A DNA stretch of 64,000 nt, taken from positions 4,194,001 through 4,258,000 of the forward strand of contig NZ_CP053351.1 in NCBI RefSeq assembly GCF_013394655.1. The letters run 5' to 3'. Of this stretch, positions 33,901 to 44,185 are shown in pieces. Origin of the DNA: Winogradskyella schleiferi. Its GTDB lineage: Bacteria; Bacteroidota; Bacteroidia; Flavobacteriales; Flavobacteriaceae. Position 1 is the stretch's first letter, and each line of letters begins with the position of its first letter. The position numbers and the translations under genes were made by a program. The notes beneath the pieces were generated by a model. The model was not told the origin of the DNA and ran no database searches. It saw nothing but the letters and a program-made list of their open reading frames with translations.

Positions 33901-35040
33901 ATGGGCTTACTCATTTTTTACGCCGTCATATCCGTATTTTTTTCATTCTTGTGCTCCATTTTGGAAGCCGTACTTTTAAGTATAACACCAACGTTTATAA
34001 ATCTTAAAAAGAAAGAAGGAAAATCTTATGCCGAAAATCTAGAAAATTTAAAAAAGGACGTGGATCGTCCTTTAATTGCTATTCTTACGCTAAATACCAT
34101 AGCGCATACCGTTGGTGCCATCTTGGTTGGTGTGCAGGCCAAAGTGGCTTATGCAGAATTGTATGGTACTACAGAAAGAACTGTTTTAGGCATCAATTTT
34201 ACAGAAGACCTAATGGTTGGTATCGTTTCTACTGTTATGACCATTCTAATTTTGGTGGCTTCAGAAATTATTCCAAAAACTATTGGTGCAACATATTGGA
34301 AAAAATTGGCCAATTTTACATCTAAAGCATTGAATATTTTAATTTTCCCGTTAAAATGGACAGGTATTCTATGGCTATTACAATTAACCACAAAACTAAT
34401 TGGTGGCAAAGGTCATGGAAGTGTTTTAAATCGGGAAAGTTTTGCAGCCATGGCAGATATTGCTCATGAAGAAGGGGTTTTTGAAGAAAATGAAAGTACT
34501 ATTATAAAAAACCTATTGACCTTTAAGCAGGTTTTTGCCAAAGATATCATGACACCAAGAACCGTTATGAAAGCTGTTGATCAAAACACAAGTGTTGAAG
34601 AATTTTTTAAGAAAAACATGGACCTTCGTTTTTCCAGAATTCCAATTTACTCGGAAGAAGCTGATAATATCAAAGGTTTGGTACTAAAGGATGAGGTGTT
34701 TAAAGAAATGGCCTTGGATAATGGTTCAAAAACTTTATCTGATCTTAAAAGAGATATCATTGTCGTAGAGCGTAACTCACCTTTACCAACCTTGTTCTCG
34801 AAATTGGTAGATAGTCGGAATCACATGGCTATGGTCGTTGATGAATATGGCTCTGTAAGCGGAATCGTAACCATGGAAGATGTTATCGAAACCTTACTTG
34901 GTTTGGAAATTATGGACGAAAGTGATGATGTTTCAGACCTACAGCACATGGCAAGAAAAAGTTGGGAAGCCCGAGCTAAAAAATTAGGTATTCTAGAGGA
35001 TAAACCTGCTATAGAGAACACTTCCGAAGAAAACGAATAA
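33901..35040 (+). CDS. CNNM/CorC-family transporter with DUF21 and CBS domains
   Basis: This 379-residue membrane protein has an N-terminal DUF21 region of four helices (about 1-180; includes LNTIAHTVGAILVG and ASEIIPKTIGATYWKK), then the linker VFEENESTIIKNLLTFKQVFAKDIMTPRTVM and a CBS pair (about 215-335, ending AMVVDEYGSVSGIVTMEDVIETLLG). It lacks the C-terminal CorC_HlyC domain, as many family members do. Related proteins export Mg2+ or other divalent metals, or sense nucleotides. It is 2 nt from the next gene. Confidence 0.9.
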   Translation: MGLLIFYAVISVFFSFLCSILEAVLLSITPTFINLKKKEGKSYAENLENLKKDVDRPLIAILTLNTIAHTVGAILVGVQAKVAYAELYGTTERTVLGINFTEDLMVGIVSTVMTILILVASEIIPKTIGATYWKKLANFTSKALNILIFPLKWTGILWLLQLTTKLIGGKGHGSVLNRESFAAMADIAHEEGVFEENESTIIKNLLTFKQVFAKDIMTPRTVMKAVDQNTSVEEFFKKNMDLRFSRIPIYSEEADNIKGLVLKDEVFKEMALDNGSKTLSDLKRDIIVVERNSPLPTLFSKLVDSRNHMAMVVDEYGSVSGIVTMEDVIETLLGLEIMDESDDVSDLQHMARKSWEARAKKLGILEDKPAIENTSEENE

Positions 35041-35042
35041 AA

Positions 35043-35516
35043 ATGGATTCCTGTACCATTGATACACCATTAGGTTGTGCCAAAATCATCGGAAACGAAA
35101 ATGGTATTGCTTCGGTTTCCATATTGGATACACCAAAAGAAGTATCAGATACCATCCCAGAAACCTTATTGGATTGTGTCATTCAGCTCAAGGAGTACTT
35201 TAACGAAAAACGTAAAGCCTTCGATTTAAAATTGAATCCTGAAGGCACCACTTTTCAGAAAAAAGTGTGGAATCAACTTGAGACCATTCCCTTTGGTAAA
35301 ACCATTTCGTACTTAGAATTATCTAAACAATTGGGCGATGTAAAGGCCATTAGAGCTGCTGCTAGCGCTAACGGAAAAAATCCACTTTGGATTATTGTGC
35401 CTTGCCACAGAGTCATCGGAAGTGATGGCAGTTTAACAGGATATGCTGGTGGTCTGCATAGAAAGCAATGGTTGCTAAATCATGAAAGTGAATATAAACA
35501 GCAGTCACTTTTTTAA
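35043..35516 (+). CDS. Methylated-DNA--[protein]-cysteine S-methyltransferase
   Basis: This 157-residue suicide repair protein takes alkyl groups from O6-alkylguanine in DNA. The acceptor cysteine is C121 in the invariant IVPCHRVI, followed by GSLTGYAGGLHRKQWLL. The DNA-binding helix contains RAAASANGKNP. The short N-terminal half with no Ada-type regulatory domain marks it as the Ogt type. It starts 2 nt after the CBS-domain gene, so is probably in the same transcript. Confidence 0.94.
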   Translation: MDSCTIDTPLGCAKIIGNENGIASVSILDTPKEVSDTIPETLLDCVIQLKEYFNEKRKAFDLKLNPEGTTFQKKVWNQLETIPFGKTISYLELSKQLGDVKAIRAAASANGKNPLWIIVPCHRVIGSDGSLTGYAGGLHRKQWLLNHESEYKQQSLF

Positions 35517-35553
35517 TTTGAGTTTCACTATATTTATTTTTTAAACTCTTCTT

Positions 35554-36699
35554 ATGAAATTCATCAAAACTCTATTAAAATGGCTTATCGGAATTATTGG
35601 TGTGCTCATAATAGTTGCTTATATTTTTGATTACGACTATATTTTAAAAGGTGTTCATGTCGTTTATTTTACAGGCCACAAAACAGCTTTTATTGATGAC
35701 TATCCCTATTTTGAAAATGATACTATTAAAAAGGGAAATACCACAGATGAATGGCCTTTGCATAAGGATTACAACAAATCCAGTCCTACAAAAGAACTTA
35801 CTACTATAAATAAGGAACTTGGTACAATTGCCTATTTAATCATAAAAAATGATAGTATTTGGTACGAACAGTATGCAGATAATTACAGTAATGATTCTAA
35901 AACCAATTCATTTTCAATGGCTAAAAGTATAACCACATCTTTATTGGGCAAAGCTATAATGGACGGTCATATAAAAAGTTTAGATCAACCTGTTAGTGAT
36001 TTTTACAAGGAATTTGAAGGTGCCGAAACCACTGTTGGTGACTTATCCTCTATGGCTTCTGGATTAGATTGGGTAGAATCTTATACGAGTCCATTCTCAA
36101 TTACGGCAAGAGCCAATTATGATGATGACTTAGCCGAAACTATTCTAAATCAAAAAGTGATTAAAGCACCTGGTCAAGAATTTGAATATTTAAGCGGCAG
36201 TACACAATTGCTTGGTATGGTCATTAAAAAAGCTACAGGAAAACCTTTGGCAGATTATCTTTCTGAAAGTTTCTGGCAACCGCTAGGTGCTAAAAGTGAC
36301 GCTTTGTGGCAATTGGATGATGATGAAAATAAATTAGCAAAAGCTTTTTGTTGTATCTCTAGTAATGCAAGAGATTTTGCACGTTTTGGTAAGCTCTTCA
36401 AAGACCATGGAAAATGGAATGGTAATCAAGTACTGGATTCAACCTTTGTAGCTACTGCAACACAAGCTAGATTTAGCGGTGCGCCTTACGGTTACGGATT
36501 TTGGATTAGCGATTATCTGGGCAAGGATATATTTGCCATGCGAGGAATTTTAGGGCAATATGTTATAGTGATTCCTGAAGATAATTTAATCGTAGTTAGA
36601 TTAGGGCATCATAGAAGTCCTAGAACCATCAATTCTTTTCCTTCGGATTTTTATGTTTATATAGATGAGGCGTATGAGATGATGGCTTCGCGGTCATAA
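35554..36699 (+). CDS. Serine hydrolase, class C beta-lactamase family
   Basis: This 381-residue protein has an N-terminal membrane anchor (about 8-26) and a periplasmic beta-lactamase-fold domain. The catalytic S121-MA-K124 (FSMAKSITTSLL) and the Tyr motif Y212-L-S214 (EFEYLSGSTQLLG) are visible, and GILGQYVIVIPEDNLIVVRLGH supplies the third region. It is likely a D-aminopeptidase, esterase or peptidoglycan-acting enzyme rather than a drug-resistance lactamase; the sequence does not show which. It follows the alkyltransferase by 37 nt. Confidence 0.88.
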   Translation: MKFIKTLLKWLIGIIGVLIIVAYIFDYDYILKGVHVVYFTGHKTAFIDDYPYFENDTIKKGNTTDEWPLHKDYNKSSPTKELTTINKELGTIAYLIIKNDSIWYEQYADNYSNDSKTNSFSMAKSITTSLLGKAIMDGHIKSLDQPVSDFYKEFEGAETTVGDLSSMASGLDWVESYTSPFSITARANYDDDLAETILNQKVIKAPGQEFEYLSGSTQLLGMVIKKATGKPLADYLSESFWQPLGAKSDALWQLDDDENKLAKAFCCISSNARDFARFGKLFKDHGKWNGNQVLDSTFVATATQARFSGAPYGYGFWISDYLGKDIFAMRGILGQYVIVIPEDNLIVVRLGHHRSPRTINSFPSDFYVYIDEAYEMMASRS

Positions 36700-36802
36700 T
36701 TTACACAAATAACACACTTCAATCTCAAGTTCAAATAAAAAGTAAATTAAAAATATTAACTTTAGTTGAAAATAAAAAAAATGCCTTTTCACACGAAATG
36801 AT

Positions 36803-37516
36803 ATGATCAGCAAACTCAACCTTGAAAACATCCTATTCCTTGATATAGAAACCGTTCCTGAAACGGAAAACTTTTCTGATTTAGACAAAACTAAACAAGA
36901 GCTTTGGGATGCCAAATCGCGATACCAAAGGAAAGAAGAGTTTACATCCGAAGAATTTTACGACAGAGCAGGGATTTGGGCTGAGTTTGGCAAAATTGTT
37001 TGTATTTCGGTAGGTTATTTTAAAATGCAAGGTGAATCTCGAAGCTTTAGAGTCACTTCATTTTATGGCGATGAAATTAAGATTTTAAAGGACTTTAAAA
37101 ATTTACTGATTTCACATTTTAGCGCTAACAAACATTTACTTTGTGCGCACAATGGAAAAGAATTCGACTTTCCATACATCGCTAGACGCATGATTATCCA
37201 CAATATAGAATTACCGTACAAACTGAACCTTTTTGGTAAAAAACCTTGGGAAGTACCGCACCTCGACACCTTAGAACTCTGGAAATTTGGTGACTATAAA
37301 ACCTATACCTCGTTAAAATTATTAACTAATGTTCTCGGTATTCCATCGCCTAAAGATGATATTGATGGTAGCGAAGTTTACCGCGTTTATTATAAAGAAA
37401 AAGAAATTGACCGTATTATTATCTATTGCGAAAAAGATACTATTGCAGTAGCTCAAATATTCTTAAGATTAAGAGGCGATGAACTACTGCACAATAGTGA
37501 AATAAAACATATTTAA
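36803..37516 (+). CDS. Predicted 3'-5' exonuclease (DNA polymerase B exonuclease-like)
   Basis: This 237-residue RNase H-fold protein has the DEDD set visible as D14-x-E16 in LFLDIETVP, Asp in LLCAHNGKEFDFPYIARRM (about 110-130) and the final Asp in YCEKDTIAVAQIFLRLRGDE. The middle region contains LDTLELWKFGDYKTYTSLKLL. It is a stand-alone nuclease related to the proofreading domain of family B polymerases. It converges with the T9SS protein gene, 1 nt apart from its stop. Confidence 0.88.
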   Translation: MISKLNLENILFLDIETVPETENFSDLDKTKQELWDAKSRYQRKEEFTSEEFYDRAGIWAEFGKIVCISVGYFKMQGESRSFRVTSFYGDEIKILKDFKNLLISHFSANKHLLCAHNGKEFDFPYIARRMIIHNIELPYKLNLFGKKPWEVPHLDTLELWKFGDYKTYTSLKLLTNVLGIPSPKDDIDGSEVYRVYYKEKEIDRIIIYCEKDTIAVAQIFLRLRGDELLHNSEIKHI

Positions 37517-37517
37517 T

Positions 37518-39857
37518 TTACTTTATTATTATTTTCTGAGCCTTCTCTCGTAAGCCAGTTTTTAATTTTACTACGTAAATACCTGTACTTAAATAAGAGG
37601 CATTTATAGTTTGCAAACTACCGTTTGTTTTCAAGCTTTCTACCTTTATCAATCGACCTTGTAAATCATAAATAGACAATCTTGAATTAGAAGCCAAATC
37701 TCCCTCTACACTAATGATTTTAGAGGCATTTTTATTATAAATTTTAATGTTAGCGAGTTCATTATTTATAATACCTAGTGTACTCTCCTCTGAAAATCGG
37801 AGATAAAAACGCCCTGTTCCGTTTAACTCAACATTCGATGTAAAAGTGTAATCCATATTATTTAACAAAGTAGATGTATTTAACATTCTGTCCTCTAAAT
37901 AAACATTAATATCTGCGCTAAGTGTAGTTTCGGAGATATTAAATGTTGCTTGTTGACCACTTTCAATAGTCACACCTAAAGGAATAACAACATCAGATAA
38001 TCTTGTGTTTCCAATGGACTGTACACCTATTGCTTTATCTAAATTATCTTCAACTAAATGTGAATATATGGCCAATGATGTGGATGCTCCTATTATCTCG
38101 GAATCGTAATTAGGATCCTGACCTAATGTGGCATTATCAGTAAAATAGAAGTCAGTTTTGTAAAAGTTGGTGGTATTAGATAGCTTAATTTGTAAATGTG
38201 AAATACTCGTAGTCTGCTGTCTACCTGCAATAAAATCATCAGTATTACCCAAAACACGCATTGAAGGTGTAAATTCAAAATTGATTCCATCTGTATTAGT
38301 AGCAACCAAAAAACCTTGTCCTGGTGCAATTTTAGCTTCAGGGTTATCATCTACGTAGGCTTGGTTCCATATCGTCCAGCCATTAGAGGCGTCTCCATCG
38401 TAGCCATAAATACCAGCACGTGCCGTATTGAATTTCGAATTATTTAACCTTAAAAATTCCTTAAGACTAATGTAACAAGGGTACGGGTTACCTATAAGAT
38501 TCCATTCTGGCGTTGTGGAACCAGAAATAAATACTGGTGCAGAAACTGCCTCAGTTGTCACTAAACCTTTAAAAGTAAATGTATCGTTATCTGTAGAAGC
38601 CGCACGATATCCGGTTGAAGCTGTTAATTTTGCTGTTTCTGTACTAGAATAAGTAATATATTCATTAGTGGGTTTTTCAAAAGGTCCAAATAAATATAAG
38701 GTATTATCACCATTACTCACAATATTAGAATTTGCCGCTAAAAAATCATTAAATGGCTGTCCTAAAACAGGGGCTGCAATTAAATCCTTTCCTCCACTAG
38801 AGATATTGACATGGCGTTTGTAAGTCACTTCTCCAATAACGTAGCCATTGACTATTAGACTAGAAAATTCATTTGAATCCGATTCTAACGTCACATTACC
38901 ATTGGTTATAAAATTTGCATCAACTGTTAATGAGCCAAGCTTTGATATGGTCAGTGATGCATCTTCTGAAACTTCAATAGTATTGACTCTAACATCAGAA
39001 TCTATATTAATATTTCCATCCAAAATAAATATATCCTTGTCGTACAAGGAGTTAGAAGGTTCTTCCGTTATCCAATTTCCACCAGTATAAATTAAATCAT
39101 TTGAGCCAACAAGATTGACAGTATAGTCCTCTACCTCTCCATAAGTAAAGTTTTCACATGAGGATGGTATGCCATTATATTTCATGGATACTCTCATTTT
39201 CGTTTTTCCACTTACAGAAGACACTGGTACCGTAAATGATCCCGTTACTTGTCCACTTCTTGTAGCACTTTGTGTCCAAACTTGTTCATCTGCATCATTA
39301 AAATCTCCATCATTGTTATAATCTATCCAAACTGAATAGCCTTCATTATAAACTATACCTGACCAAACTGGAATTATAGAGATAGTGTATTGCGTTCCTT
39401 TGCTTAGAAGTGTAGATAAAGAACTAAAATCCGAGTAAGGTAAATTACTAGAATAATTATTTATGGTATTCAATTGAACGTTTCTGATCCACTCTTCATT
39501 ATAAACATTACTATATGACGAGCAGTAGTTTATTAAAGTCATAACTGCCACTTCGTTACTCGCTGAAGATTCAGTATTTGACGTATCTTCTACTTTGACC
39601 GTAAATACATACAAAGTTCCTGAAGACAAATCTGCAGCTTGATAAGTTGTTTCTGATGTATTTGCAAGGAAAATACCATCCTTATAAATGTTATAAGTTA
39701 ATGATCCATTCAGATCTGTAATTGCATCCCAAGATAAATTTACGGACGTTGCAGTTATATTATTTGCGAGTAAATTGATAGGTGCAGGTGGCATTTGTGC
39801 ATTAATTTGAATCGCAAAAAGTATTGTAAAAAATAAAAAGCGTAAATTATAAGACAT
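37518..39857 (-). CDS. Secreted T9SS protein with fibronectin III and GEVED domains
   Basis: This 779-residue protein has a signal peptide (about 1-20). A fibronectin type III domain follows (about 23-110; PPAPINLLANNITATSVNLSW), then a GEVED domain (about 150-250; VWIDYNNDGDFNDADEQVW and CENFTYGEVEDYTVNL), a long beta-rich region, and a C-terminal T9SS type A sorting domain of about 75 residues (LSIYDLQGRLIKVESL, STGIYVVKL, final QKIIIK). It is therefore exported by the type IX system and attached to or released from the cell surface. No catalytic domain is recognised; adhesion is plausible. Confidence 0.9.
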   Translation of the reverse strand: MSYNLRFLFFTILFAIQINAQMPPAPINLLANNITATSVNLSWDAITDLNGSLTYNIYKDGIFLANTSETTYQAADLSSGTLYVFTVKVEDTSNTESSASNEVAVMTLINYCSSYSNVYNEEWIRNVQLNTINNYSSNLPYSDFSSLSTLLSKGTQYTISIIPVWSGIVYNEGYSVWIDYNNDGDFNDADEQVWTQSATRSGQVTGSFTVPVSSVSGKTKMRVSMKYNGIPSSCENFTYGEVEDYTVNLVGSNDLIYTGGNWITEEPSNSLYDKDIFILDGNINIDSDVRVNTIEVSEDASLTISKLGSLTVDANFITNGNVTLESDSNEFSSLIVNGYVIGEVTYKRHVNISSGGKDLIAAPVLGQPFNDFLAANSNIVSNGDNTLYLFGPFEKPTNEYITYSSTETAKLTASTGYRAASTDNDTFTFKGLVTTEAVSAPVFISGSTTPEWNLIGNPYPCYISLKEFLRLNNSKFNTARAGIYGYDGDASNGWTIWNQAYVDDNPEAKIAPGQGFLVATNTDGINFEFTPSMRVLGNTDDFIAGRQQTTSISHLQIKLSNTTNFYKTDFYFTDNATLGQDPNYDSEIIGASTSLAIYSHLVEDNLDKAIGVQSIGNTRLSDVVIPLGVTIESGQQATFNISETTLSADINVYLEDRMLNTSTLLNNMDYTFTSNVELNGTGRFYLRFSEESTLGIINNELANIKIYNKNASKIISVEGDLASNSRLSIYDLQGRLIKVESLKTNGSLQTINASYLSTGIYVVKLKTGLREKAQKIIIK

Positions 39858-40508
39858 GATAAATTTGGTTTATTATTCGATTATAATGAGTTAAAATCCG
39901 AGTCAAAGATCATATGATTTTGAATACTATTGGGTTGTATTTCGACAGATTGCAATTTGCTGTAGACGAATGAAACGCTATCTATCTATGAATGGATATA
40001 TAGCTGTTAAAGGCCATTATTAAGCCACAAAATTTGTTAAATGCGTTTATAGGTAAAGCAGTATAATAAAGAGAAAGTTAAAATTCAAACAGCTAGCGTT
40101 TAGCTATTTAAAGGTATCTATAAACTATCTTTTGAGTATGCCTCGATAGTATTTTTGTAATGTAGTATTAGACATACTCAATGTAATTTGTTTTCAGTGC
40201 ATGGTGGTTATACCCAATACATAGACTAAATTATCATTTCGATCTGGCAAACTTACAGATTGAATTGCCATATCCAAACCTATACAATTCTCAATTGGAT
40301 AAGAACTATTTCCAAAACTAAGAGCGCTACCATAAGGTGCTTGTATCATAGTCAAGCTTAAATTTTATGGCTGCCCATTTAGTAAATATTTCGTTTTTAA
40401 AAACTAATTTAGAAATGTGCGTGCATTATAAAATATGGTACTATTAGCACAACTTCTATCTGGTTAGTTTTTCAAGACTAAAATTAAAGAAAATAAGTAT
40501 TTTTACAT
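39858..40508. other. Long intergenic region upstream of the ABC gene
   Basis: This is 651 nt without a supported full-length gene. It contains a protein-like fragment on the minus strand (40194-40349, listed separately). The sequence near 40060-40200 is AT-rich with scattered short repeats (ACATACTCAATGTAA). No promoter with a full TAnnTTTG match was identified near the ABC start. Confidence 0.5.
40194..40349 (-). pseudogene. Possible gene remnant (51 codons)
   Basis: The minus strand reads MIQAPYGSALSFGNSSYPIE, continuing through NCIGLDMAIQSVSLPDRND to LVYVLGITTMH and a stop. The composition is protein-like and unlike the surrounding AT-rich spacer, but there is no partner sequence upstream (a stop lies 7 codons before the ATG). 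It may be the decayed C-terminal piece of a lost gene, or a genuine small gene. No family is recognised. Confidence 0.3.
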
Positions 40509-42200
40509 ATGGCAAATAAAAAACTAATTGAAGTTGATGGCTTGAATATTTCATTCTTTAAAGAGAACATTGAAAATCAGATAATAAAACATATTTCCTT
40601 TTACGTTCAACCCAACGAAATCGTAGCCGTCGTTGGAGAATCTGGTTCAGGTAAATCTATTTCTTCATTGGCTTTAATGGGTTTGTTGCCGAAACAAATT
40701 TCCAAAATTACCTCTGGGTCTATCCTATTTGAAAATAAAAATCTGGTTGACTTATCCGAAAAAGAATTCCAAGCTATAAGAGGTAAAGAAATCGCCATGA
40801 TTTTTCAGGAGCCTATGAGTTCTTTAAATCCGTCCATGCGTTGTGGAAAACAGGTTGAGGAAATCTTAAAACAGCATTTTAAATTATCGTCCTCAGACAT
40901 AAAATCTGAAGTTCTCAATCTTTTTGAAAAAGTAAAATTGCCTAATCCCGAACGTATTTACAAAGCCTATCCTCATGAAATTTCAGGCGGCCAAAAACAA
41001 CGTGTGATGATTGCGATGGCCATTGCATGTAAACCAAAATTATTGATTGCTGATGAACCTACAACAGCGCTGGATGTTACCGTTCAAAAAGAGATATTAG
41101 ATTTGTTAAAAGACATTCAAACGGAAACCAAAATGAGCGTTTTGTTTATTTCGCATGATTTGTCTTTGGTTTCTGAATTGGCAGATCGTGTTTTAGTAAT
41201 GTATCAAGGTAAAATAGTGGAACAAGGTACGACTGAAACCATATTTAATGATCCACAACATAATTATACCAAAGCATTAATTGCAGCACGACCCTCTACG
41301 GATTTCCGTTTGAAACATTTACCCACGATTTCAGATTTTATGAAGGATAAGGTGAGTAAAACCATTATTTCCGATACTGATCGAACTGAAAATCACAAAA
41401 AACTATATGCTCAAGCGCCTTTGTTGGAAGTGATTGACGTAGAAAAAATTTACCTCTCAAAAACAGGCTGGTTTTCTAAAGATGAACCTTTTAATGCTGT
41501 TGATGGCGTAAGTTTTAAAGTATTTCCTGGCGAAACCTTAGGTTTGGTTGGCGAATCTGGTTGTGGAAAATCGACTTTGGGAAATGCGATTTTACAATTA
41601 GATAAAGCCACTTCTGGTCGCATTTTGTACAAAGGAAAAGACATTACCAATTTGAGTACTTCGGAAATGCGAATGTTACGGAAAGAGATTCAAATTATAT
41701 TTCAAGATCCGTTTGCATCTTTAAATCCACGATTAACCGTTGGTAATGCAATTTTAGAACCTATGAAAGTTCATAATATTGGTACGTCCAACAAAGCCCG
41801 AAAAGAAAAAGTTATAGCAATTCTTGAAAAAGTAGGTTTAGACGCTTCGGCTTTTGATCGTTATCCACACGAATTCTCTGGTGGGCAACGTCAACGTGTT
41901 GGTATTGCAAGAACGATTGCTTTAGAACCTCAACTTATTGTTTGTGACGAATCGGTTTCGGCATTGGATATTTCTGTACAAGCCCAAGTTTTAAACTTAT
42001 TGAATAATTTAAAAGCACAGTTTGGTTTTACCTATATATTTATTTCGCACGATTTAGCAGTCGTGAAATATATGGCAGATCAGCTGCTAGTAATGAATAA
42101 AGGTAAAATTGAAGAAATTGGCGATGCCGATACTATTTATGCTTCACCAAAGCAAGCTTACACAAAAAAGCTAATTCATGCTATTCCAAAAGGATTATAG
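40509..42200 (+). CDS. Double ATP-binding protein of a peptide-type ABC transporter
   Basis: This 563-residue protein contains two complete ABC ATPase domains of the DppD/DppF type in one chain (YejF-like). First: Walker A GESGSGKS (43-50), signature ISGGQKQR, Walker [13 protein letters not shown]. Second: GESGCGKS near 348, [22 protein letters not shown], then [19 protein letters not shown] linker of ~60 residues joins them. It energises import of di- or oligopeptides or similar solutes. No permease or binding-protein genes are adjacent, which is usual in this phylum for this protein. Confidence 0.93.
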   Translation: MANKKLIEVDGLNISFFKENIENQIIKHISFYVQPNEIVAVVGESGSGKSISSLALMGLLPKQISKITSGSILFENKNLVDLSEKEFQAIRGKEIAMIFQEPMSSLNPSMRCGKQVEEILKQHFKLSSSDIKSEVLNLFEKVKLPNPERIYKAYPHEISGGQKQRVMIAMAIACKPKLLIADEPTTALDVTVQKEILDLLKDIQTETKMSVLFISHDLSLVSELADRVLVMYQGKIVEQGTTETIFNDPQHNYTKALIAARPSTDFRLKHLPTISDFMKDKVSKTIISDTDRTENHKKLYAQAPLLEVIDVEKIYLSKTGWFSKDEPFNAVDGVSFKVFPGETLGLVGESGCGKSTLGNAILQLDKATSGRILYKGKDITNLSTSEMRMLRKEIQIIFQDPFASLNPRLTVGNAILEPMKVHNIGTSNKARKEKVIAILEKVGLDASAFDRYPHEFSGGQRQRVGIARTIALEPQLIVCDESVSALDISVQAQVLNLLNNLKAQFGFTYIFISHDLAVVKYMADQLLVMNKGKIEEIGDADTIYASPKQAYTKKLIHAIPKGL

Positions 42201-42201
42201 C

Positions 42202-42339
42202 ATGAATACTTTTTTTGCTAATTTAAACACATTTGAGACTAACTCTAAAGTGTTTTCTAGAACTGAAAATTCGTTTTCTTTATTAGAAGTAGGTTCTGGT
42301 AAAGTAGATTTAGTTTTCATAAGCTGTAATTCATGGTAG
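42202..42339 (+). CDS. Possible small protein after the ABC gene (45 aa)
   Basis: An ATG one base after the ABC stop opens a 45-codon frame (MNTFFANLNTFETNSKVFSR..., ending VDLVFISCNSW). The tail EVGSGKVDLVFISC recalls the first strand of an alpha/beta hydrolase, so it may be the stump of a lost gene instead. No supporting conservation can be seen. Confidence 0.25.
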   Translation: MNTFFANLNTFETNSKVFSRTENSFSLLEVGSGKVDLVFISCNSW

Positions 42340-42560
42340 ATTTAGGGCAAAAAGGCAAATTGCGGTTTATGTTAAATCAAGTTAATTTCAGTTCTATTCG
42401 TTTGGGATAGCAATATGAAACTTATTTTCAATTAATCAGTCTAAATACGTTATAAATCGTTGAAATACGTTATTTTTTAACATTTAACAAGTTATATGAA
42501 GTTTTTTCGCACAAAAAAACCGCTAGAATTAGCGGCTTCTATTTTAGAATATAAATTGTT
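42340..42560. other. Intergenic remainder before the CoA-transferase operon
   Basis: This is AT-rich spacer. The only clear element is the hairpin terminator at 42513-42537 serving the minus-strand operon. Confidence 0.5.
42513..42537 (-). terminator. Factor-independent terminator of the CoA-transferase operon
   Basis: CCGCTA (42520-42525) and TAGCGG (42530-42535), read on the minus strand, are followed by seven T residues. It lies 24 nt after the subunit B stop. Confidence 0.75.
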
Positions 42561-43214
42561 TTAAATTTTCATTTCAGGAATCTCCCCTTCAATTATCATT
42601 TCTCCTTCGGTTGCCTTTTTAATGTCTTCAACAGAAACTCCTGGCGCGCGTTCCAATAGTTTAAATCCATTAGGTGTAACTTCTAATACGGCCATATTTG
42701 TTACTATCTTCTTCACACAACCAACACCAGTTAATGGTAATGAACAGTTTTTCAACAACTTAGAAGCGCCTGCCCTATTGGTATGCATCATGGCCACAAT
42801 GATGTTTTCTGCACTTGCCACTAAATCCATAGCGCCTCCCATGCCTTTAACCATTTTTCCTGGAATTTTCCAATTTGCTATATCGCCATTTTCTGATACT
42901 TCCATTGCTCCAAGTATGGTTAAATCAACATGTTGACCTCGTATCATTGAGAAGCTCATGGCAGAATCAAAAAATGAAGCGCCTGGTAATGTTGTAATGG
43001 TTTGTTTTCCGGCATTGATAATATCGGCATCTTCTTCACCTTCAAATGGAAATGGACCCATTCCTAAAACGCCATTTTCACTTTGAAATTCTACTTCTAT
43101 ATCATCTCTTACATAATTAGCTACCAAAGTAGGTATTCCTATGCCTAAGTTGACATAGTAACCATCTTGTACTTCTTTTGCTATACGTTTTGCTATTCCG
43201 TTTTTATCTAACAT
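42561..43214 (-). CDS. 3-oxoacid CoA-transferase subunit B
   Basis: This 217-residue family I CoA-transferase beta subunit has the catalytic glutamate E46 in FQSENGVLGMGPFP, which forms the acyl-CoA thioester intermediate. Other landmarks are VNLGIGIPTLVANYV and IPGKMVKGMGGAMDLVASA. It moves CoA between succinate and acetoacetate or similar 3-oxoacids. It lies 178 nt downstream of subunit A on the same strand; the gap is filled with degenerate repeats, which is unusual for this normally tight pair. Confidence 0.93.
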   Translation of the reverse strand: MLDKNGIAKRIAKEVQDGYYVNLGIGIPTLVANYVRDDIEVEFQSENGVLGMGPFPFEGEEDADIINAGKQTITTLPGASFFDSAMSFSMIRGQHVDLTILGAMEVSENGDIANWKIPGKMVKGMGGAMDLVASAENIIVAMMHTNRAGASKLLKNCSLPLTGVGCVKKIVTNMAVLEVTPNGFKLLERAPGVSVEDIKKATEGEMIIEGEIPEMKI

Positions 43215-43235
43215 CTTTTAAAGTTATAAGTTATA

Positions 43236-43400
43236 AAAAAGTGCCTAAAGTACTTAGAGTTGAAATGTGCTTGAAGTATGGGCACTTGTCGGTTCATTAC
43301 TATTTATATGCTTATGGTTTATGTGTTTGTAGCATTACTATTTATAAGTTTATAAGACTGATTCGCAAAACTTTAGGCACTCTAAGTACTTTTAACTTTT
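43236..43400. repeat. Degenerate AGTGCCTAAAGT / AGTACTTAGAGT repeat block
   Basis: AGTGCCTAAAGTACTTAGAG near 43240 reappears inverted near 43370 with its two halves in swapped order. It occupies the gap between the two CoA-transferase subunit genes. An open frame across it is judged spurious. Confidence 0.5.
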
Positions 43401-44093
43401 TGGCCTAACAGTCCGTTGCTCAATTCGTTTTTCATAGGTCTCACCTTGAAAAATCCGTTGCACAAAAATTCCAGGAATATGTATTTGGTTAGGATCTAAT
43501 TCGCCTACTGGCACCAATTCTTCAACCTCAACGACAGTAATCTCTGCAGCACCACACATATTAGGATTAAAGTTTCTGGCTGTACCTTTAAAGATAAGGT
43601 TTCCGGCCGCGTCGCCTTTCCAGGCTTTGATAAAAGCGAAATCAGCCTTAAACGCATGTTCCAAGACATACATTTTTCCATCAAATTCGCGTACTTCTTT
43701 GCCTTCTGCAACTTCTGTTCCGTAACCAGCTGGTGTAAATATGGCAGGAAATCCAGCTTGTGCTGCTCGACAACGTTCTGCTAATGTGCCTTGCGGTATT
43801 AGCTCAACATCTAGTTCACCTGATAACATTTGGCGCTCAAACTCATCGTTCTCTCCAACATAAGATGAGATCATCTTTTTAATCTGTTTTTGATGTAACA
43901 GTAAACCTAAGCCAAAATCATCTACTCCTGCATTATTGGAAATACAGGTCAGTCCTTTAATATTTAGTTTTACGAGTTCGGCAATGGCATTCTCGGGAAT
44001 TCCGGATAGACCAAAACCACCGAACATAAAGGTCATATTATCTCTTACACCTTTGAGTGCATCAGAAATATTATCCACTTTTTTATTAATCAT
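43392..44093 (-). CDS. 3-oxoacid CoA-transferase subunit A
   Basis: This 233-residue alpha subunit has the CoA-binding signature [17 protein letters not shown] (about 21-37), then [15 protein letters not shown] and [20 protein letters not shown]. Together with subunit B it forms the active alpha2beta2 enzyme for ketone-body or branched-chain catabolism. It is the first gene of the pair. Length is normal. Confidence 0.93.
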   Translation of the reverse strand: MINKKVDNISDALKGVRDNMTFMFGGFGLSGIPENAIAELVKLNIKGLTCISNNAGVDDFGLGLLLHQKQIKKMISSYVGENDEFERQMLSGELDVELIPQGTLAERCRAAQAGFPAIFTPAGYGTEVAEGKEVREFDGKMYVLEHAFKADFAFIKAWKGDAAGNLIFKGTARNFNPNMCGAAEITVVEVEELVPVGELDPNQIHIPGIFVQRIFQGETYEKRIEQRTVRPKS

Positions 44094-44185
44094 AGCTAGA
44101 AATATTTTGCTTCTGAAAAATACGAAACTAAGTTCTAAACCAATAATTAAAAATCATAAAATAAAGGTGTGACTATTGAAGGTTT

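Noticed and set aside
35554-36699. Antibiotic-resistance beta-lactamase
   Set aside because: The fold family is right, but the membrane anchor, the YLS in place of YAN and the general divergence fit a housekeeping serine hydrolase; no resistance claim is supported.
43178-43408. 76-codon plus-strand frame between the CoA-transferase subunits
   Set aside because: It overlaps the start of subunit B and the end of subunit A and runs through degenerate repeats; its Tyr/Leu/Cys-rich translation looks accidental.
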